Source of the DNA: an uncultured Gammaproteobacteria bacterium
GTDB taxonomy: Bacteria > Pseudomonadota > Gammaproteobacteria > Arenicellales > CALHMG01
Direction: 5' to 3'
NCBI GenBank assembly: GCA_938034705.1
Contig: CALHMG010000130.1
Span: 1-49,013, forward strand
DNA: 49,013 nucleotides
A model generated the notes under the pieces. The model had not been told where the DNA came from. It saw nothing but the letters and a program-made list of their open reading frames with translations, and ran no database searches. Below, piece after piece: positions 7,962 to 17,700 of this stretch. The position numbers and the translations under genes were made by a program. Every line of letters begins with the position of its first letter. Positions within the stretch are counted from its first letter, which is position 1.

Positions 7962-8666
7962 GTGAGCGAAATAACCGGTAATTTGCGGGCCGTGAAGGCC
8001 CGAATAGCGGCTGCGACGGAAGCCGCCGATCGCCCCGATGGCAGCTGTGAACTGATCGCCGTCAGTAAAACCAAGCCCGCCAGCGCCGTGGCCGAAGCCG
8101 CAGGTGACGGTCAGCGTCACTTTGGCGAAAACTATCTGCAGGAAGCACTGGCAAAACAGGACGAGCTGGCCGGTGAGGCCGATGAACTCGTCTGGCACTT
8201 CATAGGCGCGATCCAGAGTAACAAGACCCGCGACATCGCCACCCGATTCGACTGGGTTCATACACTTGAGCGGGAGAAAATCGCCCGCCGACTTTCCGAT
8301 CAGCGACCGGACGGCAGACCGCCTCTGAACGTACTGATTCAGGTAAACCTGCAAAACGAGCCGACCAAAGCCGGGGTCAGTCCCGATGAGGTTGTGTCCC
8401 TTGCCAACGCGATTGCGCCACTGCCGGGCATCACGGTCCGTGGACTGATGGCCATTCCCGCACCCGCTACCGACCATGACGAACAGGTTCGTGTATTCAG
8501 ATCGCTGGCGGCGATCAACGAGACGCTCAAGTCCGGTATCAACACGGTCGACACGCTGTCGATGGGCATGACCGATGACATGCCGGCCGCGATCGAAGCC
8601 GGCGCAACCTTCGTTCGCATTGGCACCGCCATCTTTGGCGCGCGGGACTCAGGCCACCGAGGTTGA
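7962..8666 (+). CDS. yggS: YggS, pyridoxal phosphate homeostasis protein
   Basis: A 234-residue PLP-binding protein of the YggS/PROSC family. It has a single alanine-racemase-like barrel with the PLP lysine in LIAVSKTKPA, FGENYLQEA, WHFIGAIQSNKT, RGLMAIP and LSMGMTDDMPAAI…VRIGTAIFG. It buffers free PLP and affects amino-acid metabolism; it has no known catalytic turnover. The start is GTG at 7962. Its 3' end overlaps the convergent GGDEF/EAL gene by 18 bp. In many relatives yggS sits directly before proC; here a 15.7-kb block separates them. Confidence 0.95.
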   Translation: MSEITGNLRAVKARIAAATEAADRPDGSCELIAVSKTKPASAVAEAAGDGQRHFGENYLQEALAKQDELAGEADELVWHFIGAIQSNKTRDIATRFDWVHTLEREKIARRLSDQRPDGRPPLNVLIQVNLQNEPTKAGVSPDEVVSLANAIAPLPGITVRGLMAIPAPATDHDEQVRVFRSLAAINETLKSGINTVDTLSMGMTDDMPAAIEAGATFVRIGTAIFGARDSGHRG

Positions 8667-11600
8667 GAGTTTTTTCTCGCTGGTGCCGGATTCGGAACTG
8701 CCAATGCTTCTGGAATTTCGTCGCTGGGACGAGAAATTTGTTTTCTGCCGGGCCGTCGACCGACGCAGCTGTTTGACGACCACCGGGAACTCAACCGCGG
8801 GGCTGACCAGAAATCCCTGAATCTCATCACAGCCGATTTCTTCAAGCACTTCGAGCTGGGCGCGTGATGACACACCTTCGGCAACCACGTTCATACCGAG
8901 ACCGTGAGCGATGTTGATGATCGAAGCCAGGATGACTCGATCTTCTCCGCTCGGGACCGTATTGCCGACGAAAGATTTGTCGATTTTGATCGAATCAAAC
9001 GGCAGCTTTTTCAGAATCGACAGTGACGAATAGCCGGTACCAAAATCGTCCAGAGACAGGTGCACGCCAGCCTGCTGGAGATCTTTCATCATCTCCACCA
9101 CGCCCGGCGTTTCGTGCAGCATCATGCTTTCGGTAACTTCGATTTCCAGCGACTTCGCCGGAACCTTGTGGGTTTTCAGAGCCAGTAAAATCTTGTCCTT
9201 GATCTTGCCGCGCCGGAACTGAATGCTGGACAGGTTTACGGCGACACGAACATCGGTAAAGCCTTCTGCCCGCCACTTCGCCGTGGCAACGCAGGCCTGA
9301 TTCAGAACCCAGTCGCCAAGCGTGTCGATAAAGCCTGTTCGTTCGGCGATGGGAATAAACTCGACCGGCGAAATCGCCCCCAGCTTGGGATGATTCCATC
9401 GAACGAGTGCCTCAAAGCCGACAATGCCCCCGGTCGCGACGCTGGTTTTGGGCTGATAGGACACCGAAAACTCGCCATTTTCCAGCGCCGACGGCAGCTG
9501 GCTTTCAATCCACAGGGCGCGATAGGAATGCGCGTTGATGTTGGCCCGCGAGATACCGATGGAGTTCTGACCGATACGACGACGCACGTCGTTACGAGCC
9601 GCACGCGCGTGACGAATGAGTTCGTCCGCCGAGCGCGCGTCGGTTGGACAAATGCTGATACCGATCGAATAGGTCAGCACAAAACTGTGATCATCGAGCA
9701 CAATGGTTTTCGACAGACGCATCAGTATCGCCTTCATTCGCCGTCGCATGGCGTTGGTGCTGCGAACACCGCTGATGCCAATCGCAAATTCGCTGGTTCC
9801 AATTCTTGAAACGATCGCGGTTACGCGAGAGGACTTGCCCTTGCTGTCCTCGGCGACCTCGGTCTCAACCGAGTTGGCAAGATCATCGGCAAACCGACGG
9901 ACAAAACCTTCGGCAGCGGAGTCTCCCATCGCTTCATGGATGCGCTCGATGGTCTCGACATGAATCGACGCAACGCTGGTCAGGTAGCCCGGGTGATCGC
10001 CTTCAGCGATCTGACGTTCGATACGATTAAGGAACGCCCGGCGATTCATCAAACCGGTCTCGGCATCAATCTGATCGGTTCGTTCAGTGTTGTGACGAAT
10101 CTTGTTGATGAGTGACTCGAGAGACGAGATCTTCTGCTTGAGTCGCTGATTCTCCTGGCTCTCGTCGAGCACGGTAGGAGCACGACTGCCTTCAGTGCGC
10201 CGGTCGCTGTGCGTCGTATCCTCGGCAATCGCAACGCTCATACCCATGGTTGCATCCCATGGTGTCGACCGGTTACGCCCGGTTTGTTTGGAATGGTACA
10301 GCGCGACGTCAGCGCGGTTGAGCATATCGCCCGTGTCCTGAACGGAATCTTCAAACTGCACCGCGCCGATACTGACGTTTGCGCGAAGGTCCGGGTGGTC
10401 GTCACAGGGCTGTCCGGAGCTCATTCGCAGTCTGATCTGTTCCGAACAGGCGAGCGCTTCCTTGATATCCATCCCCGCGAGAAGAACACCAAACTCCTCT
10501 CCGCCGAGACGTCCAACCACCGAGTCTTCAGGCGTTTCGGAGTCGAGCAGTTCAGCAACGTAACGGATCACCTGATCGCCAACGGCATGACCGTAGGTAT
10601 CGTTGACGCGCTTGAAATGATCAATATCGATAATCAGGCAGCAGAGATTCATTTCGCGCGACTGCGCGTGAACGAATCGCGAGGCGAACAGCTCCATAAA
10701 GCCGCGTCGATTCAGTACGCCGGTGAGTGTGTCTTTATGGGCAAGGTCTTCGAGCTCTTTGGCGCGGTGCTGAAGCTCTCGTCGCGCGTCGTTAAGCTCA
10801 CGCAGGGTCTCTTTCTGAACCTGGTGTGTTCGCTCAAGGTCGGTTACGTCATCAAAAGTAACGAGCACACCAAGAAGATTGTTGCGATTATCCTTTACAG
10901 GCGCCGAGCTGACGATAAACGACTTGAGTGCGTGCTTGTCCTGCCGAATTCGCAATGAATAGTTGCGAACCGGAACCTCGTCGCGAAGCGACTCGACCCA
11001 CGGGTACTCTGTGCCGGTTCGATCATCTTTTCGATCCCATGCGAACCCGGACGGCTTTTTCCCAATCAGGGCGGATTCACTGATGCCAAACTGATCGGTA
11101 AAGGCGTCGTTCGCAAGAACGATCTGCCCTTTTTGATTCAGCACCAGAACACCTTCGGCAAGCGTGTTGTAGGCGCTTTTCACTTCATCGGGGACAACAC
11201 TCGTTGGATCCAGTTCGCGAATCACACGTCGAATGAACATCCAGTAGCCGATGAAGCCGAGTACGCCCATGCCCAGCACAAGCAGCATGAAAGGATCCGC
11301 TGATACCGGCAGATAACTCGAGGCCTTGAGTTTGGGAAACACGACTTCGACGGTCGCCCAGCGGGAATTTCCCTTGAGAATGGGGACCTGAACATGTGTC
11401 GATGTCGACTCATCCGTCTTCAGCGTCTGCCCGACGTCGGCCCAGTTATCGATGTGGTTCTCGGTCGACGCGATCAACGACCCGTCGATGGCCCGAAGCC
11501 CCGCAGATTTCACGTTGCCGCTGCGCGTCGCCACCTCATGTATCAGCAGCTTCAGCGTATCTTCGCGTCGTTGCGACACCGCAATGGACAACTGGACAGC

Positions 11601-11750
11601 CAGCATCTCGCAAAGAGACTGGCGCGACTCAAGCTCGAGGTGGCGGCGATCCGGAATCAAACCCGCTGTCTGGGCGAGCGTCAGCAGACTCAGGGTGATC
11701 AGCGTCAACCCAAGACTCACTTTGATAGCAGGACCCAGTCTGAATTTCAT
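8649..11750 (-). CDS. Membrane-bound GGDEF–GGDEF–EAL cyclic-di-GMP enzyme with PAS domain
   Basis: A protein of about 1033 residues. It has a membrane segment (~10-30), a periplasmic sensor loop, a second membrane segment (~154-172) and a PAS-like domain (~190-305). A short coiled coil leads to a GGDEF domain with intact GGEEF (~416-420) and then a second, degenerate GGDEF-like domain (GTSEF, ~652). Last comes an EAL domain with EALVRW (~780), NLSSIQF, EVTESMM, DDFGTGYSSL and EGV. The first GGDEF lacks the RxxD inhibitory site. The layout predicts both synthesis and hydrolysis of cyclic-di-GMP. The ATG at 11750 overlaps the stop of the giant gene as TGATG, so expression is coupled to it; a TTG one codon upstream is possible. 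Confidence 0.88.
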   Translation of the reverse strand: MKFRLGPAIKVSLGLTLITLSLLTLAQTAGLIPDRRHLELESRQSLCEMLAVQLSIAVSQRREDTLKLLIHEVATRSGNVKSAGLRAIDGSLIASTENHIDNWADVGQTLKTDESTSTHVQVPILKGNSRWATVEVVFPKLKASSYLPVSADPFMLLVLGMGVLGFIGYWMFIRRVIRELDPTSVVPDEVKSAYNTLAEGVLVLNQKGQIVLANDAFTDQFGISESALIGKKPSGFAWDRKDDRTGTEYPWVESLRDEVPVRNYSLRIRQDKHALKSFIVSSAPVKDNRNNLLGVLVTFDDVTDLERTHQVQKETLRELNDARRELQHRAKELEDLAHKDTLTGVLNRRGFMELFASRFVHAQSREMNLCCLIIDIDHFKRVNDTYGHAVGDQVIRYVAELLDSETPEDSVVGRLGGEEFGVLLAGMDIKEALACSEQIRLRMSSGQPCDDHPDLRANVSIGAVQFEDSVQDTGDMLNRADVALYHSKQTGRNRSTPWDATMGMSVAIAEDTTHSDRRTEGSRAPTVLDESQENQRLKQKISSLESLINKIRHNTERTDQIDAETGLMNRRAFLNRIERQIAEGDHPGYLTSVASIHVETIERIHEAMGDSAAEGFVRRFADDLANSVETEVAEDSKGKSSRVTAIVSRIGTSEFAIGISGVRSTNAMRRRMKAILMRLSKTIVLDDHSFVLTYSIGISICPTDARSADELIRHARAARNDVRRRIGQNSIGISRANINAHSYRALWIESQLPSALENGEFSVSYQPKTSVATGGIVGFEALVRWNHPKLGAISPVEFIPIAERTGFIDTLGDWVLNQACVATAKWRAEGFTDVRVAVNLSSIQFRRGKIKDKILLALKTHKVPAKSLEIEVTESMMLHETPGVVEMMKDLQQAGVHLSLDDFGTGYSSLSILKKLPFDSIKIDKSFVGNTVPSGEDRVILASIINIAHGLGMNVVAEGVSSRAQLEVLEEIGCDEIQGFLVSPAVEFPVVVKQLRRSTARQKTNFSSQRRNSRSIGSSESGTSEKKLSTSVA

Positions 11751-14700
11751 CAATTCGGAATAAACTCGATTGTTTCGGAGTCAAGCGACGCCGCTTTAAA
11801 GATAGCTCGCAGTTCGCGATCGGCCGCGCTCAGATTCTCTGACGATTCGATGTTTTCGATCTCCTGCTCGTGATCAGCTGCCAGTACCGGTATCGGGTCA
11901 AACGATCGCAGCGTCGGCAAAAACGTCAACGCACCCGTTAGCAGATATCCGAATCGAAGCAGCCAGCTCGCGTAACCCACAGACAGCGTCATCGTGGCAC
12001 CGACAACGGCGGTTGCGACCGCCGGGCTTTCCACAAGCACGCCCACATCTTCACGCATCTGCTGTGCCATGCGGCTGATCAGCGTATCTATGCGCGAGGA
12101 CACCTCTTCTACATGAGTGTAGACGTCGGCCGCCTGAGCGCTGATGCCCGTATCGGAGATCGTGAGCGGAATGAGTTCGTTCAGAAAGAGGTCGTCGGTG
12201 ATTGTGTCGAAGGTCGGCAGCAGGATCACTCCGCCGCGCGCGCTCACCAGATCGAGCTCGTCCTGCACGGACTGCGTGAGATCCCGTATGTCCTTGCGGA
12301 CGTTTTCGATATTTGACTGGAAGCTGCCAGACACCGAGTCGTAGTCCGAGTCTTCGGAATCGACGAAGACCGCAAATGGCTCCTCGTCGTCAGCGGCGGT
12401 TGAATCTTCACTCTCGCCATCATCTTCGACAACAACGTCATCACTGGAATCAGCTTTTTCAGTCTGAACCGGTTCTGCTGAAGGCATCGGTGGCGTCGGC
12501 TGCGGCAACGGCAACGGTTCCGGCGGCTCCTCCACCGGTGGCTCGGGCTCAGGCAGCCGTTCGCTTGCCGGCGTTTGCAGGATATAGACGTTGTACTGAA
12601 ACGAATCGACGCCACCAGCGCCATCGCTTGCTGACACCTCGACGTAGTAAACGTTGTCTGATTCTTCCTGCCATCCCAGAGGTTCGATGAGTTTCAGCAC
12701 GCCACTGTCACGGTCGATCGTAAAGAGATCTGCGTCGACGCCGCCTGAAATACTGTATGAAATTTCCTGAACGGGCCGATCATTGTCGACAGCCACAACC
12801 GTATCGACCCCGGTTCCACCTTCGAACATGCCAATTGAAGCGGATGTGCCTCCGCCGGCAGACACGATCACAGGATCTTCGTTGATCCCGGTAACGGTTA
12901 CCGCGACAAACTGACTGGTGAGCCCGCCGGTGCCGTTAGAAATAGTCACCAGTACTTCATAGGTATTGTCCGCCCCGCCGTCAGCAGGATTCTCGAAGTC
13001 AGGCGGCGTCTGAAATGAAAGCTCACCGGTTGAGCTGTCGATCTGAAAGTGCTTCGCATCACCGGTACCAAAAATGGTGTAGGTCAGCGGTACCGACGGA
13101 TCGTCGACGTTTATCGCGCTGATCGTGGTGACGGCCGTCGAGTTCTCGGAGACGCTCAGGTAGACCTGCTGGTCACCGTTGTGGGAGGTGACTATCGGGT
13201 TTTCATTGGCGTTGACGACATTGATCGTCAGGGCCTGGGTATCTGTGCGACCGCTTGAGTCGGCGACCTGAACGATGACTTCGTACTGATTGTCACCGTT
13301 GACGTCCACAGGATTCTCAAAATCCGGTTCGGCACCAAAATTGATATCACCTGTAGCGGGATCAATCGAAAAGAACGATCCGTCTGCGCCACCAATGATG
13401 CTGTAGGTCAACGTGTCATTGGGCAAATCGGCGTCGGTTGCCACAACCGTCGCTGCATCAACAATATTTTCGTTTACGGTGACCACAGCCGAATCGCCGC
13501 CGCCATAGCTCGTGATTACCGGATCGTTGAGCACGTCCGTCACGCTGACACTCAGTGTTTGACTGTCCGCGCCACCGTTGTTGTCCGACACGCGAACAAC
13601 GACTTCATAGACGTTGTCGCCATCCGCATCACCAGGACTGGCAAAATCGGGCGCGGAAACAAAGTTCAGCGCCCCTGTCGCGCTGTCGATCGTGAACATC
13701 GAAGCATCGCTGCCACCGTCGATGGAATAGCTAAGGTTCTGAACCGGCAAATCCGGATCGGTCGCCTGGACCGTAGTCACTGCCGTAGTGCCTTCGAGCA
13801 CCGACACGGCGGCCGTGATGTCACCACCGTTAGAGACAATCTCCGGCACCTCGTTGAGTCCGCCGACTCGAACGACGAGATCCTGCGTGGCCGTGAGACC
13901 ACCTGCGTCGGTGACTTCCACGGTGATGTTGTAGTCGTTGTCGCCCCCCTGGTCCTGGGGGTTCTCGAAATCCGGCCCGTTCAAAAACGTGACCGCGCCG
14001 GTGGCGTCTATCGCGAAAAGGCTTGCGTCAGCACCGGTCAGTGACCACGTCTTCGTGTCACCCTGATCGACATCCGCTGCGATCACCTGGGTAACGGCGG
14101 TAGAGCCTTCGTTGACATCGATGATGCCACCTGCTGTCTGGATGACGGGCGCCTCGTTCTGGTCGATCACCGTCACTTCGATGGTCTGGGTGTCCGTTTC
14201 GCCATCGTCGTCCTGGGCCTGAATAACGACGATATAAACGTTGTCGCTATCGCTGTCGTTCGCTGATTCGAAGTTTGGCGCCACGTCAAAAGTGACCGCA
14301 CCGGTCACGGGGTCAACAGAAAACAGCGCCGCATCATCCCCGCCGACGATCGAATAGGACACCGTGTCACCTGCGTCCGGGTCGGTCGCCACAACGGCCG
14401 TTACGTCGACACGACCTTCAACATGATTGAACGTCGCGGTATCTGCACCATTGTTAGAGGTGATGACGGGCGCCGAGTTGGTGTTGGTCACGTTGATCGT
14501 CAGATCCTGACTGTCACTCAGCGTACCGTCACTGGCTACGACAGTTACCAGATAAACGTTGTTCGCGTTTGCGTCCTGTGGATTACTGAAGTCAGGAGCA
14601 TTGATGAAAGAAAGATCTCCGGTTGCGTTATCGATGCTGAAGAGCGCCGCTTCTGAACCGCCACCAATCGAATAGGTCACGGTCTGCCCGGGGAGATCGC

Positions 14701-17700
14701 CGTCGCTGGCAACCACTGTCGTAACCGCCGAAGTTCCTTCGGCCACGTTAATTATTGCGACGTCGGCACCGCCATTGGACGAGATGATCGGCTCCGCGTC
14801 GTTGACCGGCTGAACCTGAGCCGTGACGGTGATCATATCTGTACCACCCTGACCGTCAGAGACTTCCACCTCGACGATGTAGTCGTTCTGGTTACCTCCG
14901 CCGAGAGGGTTTTCAAAGTCGGGTGAGTTCTTGAATACCAGCGTATTGTTCTGATCGATGTCGAAGAACGCAGCGTCACGTCCACCAACGATCGTGTACA
15001 CGAGTTGCGATGCCGGGGTATCGGGGTCCGTGGCCGTGAGAATCACGACCGTGGTCAATCCTTCATCCACAGGAACCGTCATGTTTTCGACGATTTCCGG
15101 TGGTGCGTTAGCCGCGGTGATGGTCGTGTTGACCGCAGCCTCGGAGGTATCCACCGGTTTGTTATTGCCGTTGATTACAGATGCGGTTGCACTGATTGCG
15201 TTGCCGGCGACCAGGCCGGCCGCGGCGACGTTTGCGCTGATCGTACTCAGACCATCCGCGCCGGTCTGGACCTGGGCGTATCCCAGATAGATCTCGAGCT
15301 CGCCTGCGCCAGATCCGTCCGGAGTAGTCGTGCCATAAAGATCGACGCGATATTCCGTGTTGGGCAACCCGTCCATCGTAATCTCGACGGTGATCGTGTT
15401 GTCCGCTTCAAGCACCGCATTGGCCAGAACCGGTGTGTTCTGCAACAGATTGGGTCCCGTGTCGATATCGCCTGCATCGTTGTCGGTGGATCCGGTCTGA
15501 CCGCCTTCCATGAGATCGATGGCAAGACCCTGGTTGTTGTAGATGCTGTTGGCGATGAACGCGTTATTCACCGAGGTGTCGCCGTCAACAGAGATGCCGC
15601 CATATCCGAGTCCGGTATAACCGTTGTTGGCAATGACGTTAGGATCTAACTCCGTACCAATCTCGTTATCGGATGCGCCATCGCGAATGTGAATACCGCC
15701 ATCAGCGTTGCCAAGCTCCTCGGTTCCCGCAGAGCCGGTGCCGATCATGTTGCCGGTAATCACAGAGCCGTTGCCGGATCCGGTCAAAACAATGCCGAAC
15801 CCGCCATTTCCTGAAATGACGTTGTCGGCGACCACGATCGCGTCGCCTGGCTGCGTAATTCGAACTCCGGCGAAGGCGTTTGAAATTGCCATCGTGCCTT
15901 CAGAGTTGGTGCCGATAAAGTTGTTCTGAATGGTGATGGAATTCGTTGTTGCGGCAACTTCAACACCATCACCGCCATTTCCGGAAATGACATTGCCGTG
16001 TTCTTCAAGATCACCACCCACGGTGACGTTGTCGCCTTCGATGAGAATGCCGTCGGACGCGTTGCCGATCGAAGCGGTAGCGTCTTTGTTTGTGCCAATC
16101 AGGTTGGCAGTAATATTGACGTCGTTCGCAAGCGGGTTGATCATGATGCCGTCATCAACGTTGCCCGAGATGACGTTGTCGACAATAGAGGTACCGGATC
16201 CGTTGACCAGACTGATTCCGTCGTCGCCGTTGCCAAGACTGGTGTAGCCCGTTGCGCCGGTACCGATGTAGTTCAGTCGAATGGACGTACCAACCGCATC
16301 ACCACTCACGCCGATGCCATCGTCCTCGTTACCGGAGATGACGTTGCGGTCAGCCTCTGTAGAGCCTCCGATCAGTGTGTTGTCGCCGGTGATGGCAACG
16401 CCTTCGTTGCCGTTGCCGTTCGCGATCAACCCGGACACGTCGGTGCCGATGTAGTTACCCGCAATCACTACGTCATCGGCGGCAGATTCTATGCCGGACT
16501 CCGAGAATCCACCGACCACAAGACCGCGAATCTCTGTACCGCTCGCGGTATCAAAGATGCCAAGTCCGTCGATGTTTTCTCCCGCGTTGGTTCCGTCGAT
16601 TTCGATGATGGGTGAATCGTCGTATCCGCTCTGGGTCGTACCGTCGATGGTCACGGTATCCGTGATACCCGGCAGTCCCGATTTCAGATCAATGCTGTAC
16701 CAGCTTTTCGCAAAATCCGGATCGATGTCGCCGATGTTTGCGTCATCGATCTCGGTCGTAGTCTGAATATTCGAAGCCGAAACCTGGCCGGCAATGCCAT
16801 CATCCTGATAGTAAAAGTGCCGGGCGTCGTCAGCGCCAATCGCAAAAGTGATCTCGTCTGCACCGGCAAAGTTGTTGGCCAGTTCAATCGCTTCACGCAG
16901 CGAGCCGCCGCCGGTATCCGCTGTGGTGGTAACGACAAACGGATCGAGCAGTCCGGTCCAGGAACCACCGGCGATCGCCAGCGCGCTCGCTTCGATTTCG
17001 CCATACTCAAATTCAAGAACCCAGTTCCCTCCAAGGGCCTGGGTGCCAGTCTGATCGTTGCTGGCAGCAACATCTGCGCCGGTGAGCTGGCCAATCGTGT
17101 GCACCAGACGCTGTCCACTTTCTGTGGCGGTCAGGTCGCACCCGTAGATCAGAATATCTGCGTCCTCGGACAGTGCGGATTTCCAGCTCGCGATCTGATC
17201 TGCTGATTGATCAACCGATTCTTCCGACACCCATTCGTCACCAATACGCAAATGGCCTTCGACGCCGTGGGATACGATATGAACGGCGTCGAGATCTTTT
17301 TCCGACGCGAGAATTTCCGTGATCTGATCCAGTCCGGATCTGTCGTTTTCAAGAACAATGATACGAACGTCGCCGACAACGAAGTCTCCATCAACGGTGC
17401 TCGCGTCCAGCTCGTCTTCCTCCGCTAACGCAATGTCATCTGCCATTTCATCGACAAAGAGCGAATAGTCGGTGATCTGCTGATCAACGAACACGATCTG
17501 CGTGTACTCATCGGCGACGTCGTCGAGCATGAAAGCTTCAACAGCATCAGACTCGTCGTCGACGCCAAAATCACCCATGTACAGGTCATCGCTTTCGTTT
17601 TCGGCGCTGGCGTCAATTTCATCCAGCCCGCGCTGCGCAACCGTGACCATCCCGGGTTCGGCGTCAACGTCGGCCGCAATTTCTTCATCGGCGACTGAAC

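Noticed and set aside
12570-15115. Regular repeats that might be a CRISPR array or satellite
   Set aside because: The period is about 315 bp, the units are translated and diverged, and they match cadherin-like domains.
15005-16615. Long plus-strand open frames opposite the beta-helix region
   Set aside because: Val/Asp/Arg-rich shadows created by the repeat codons of the giant gene.
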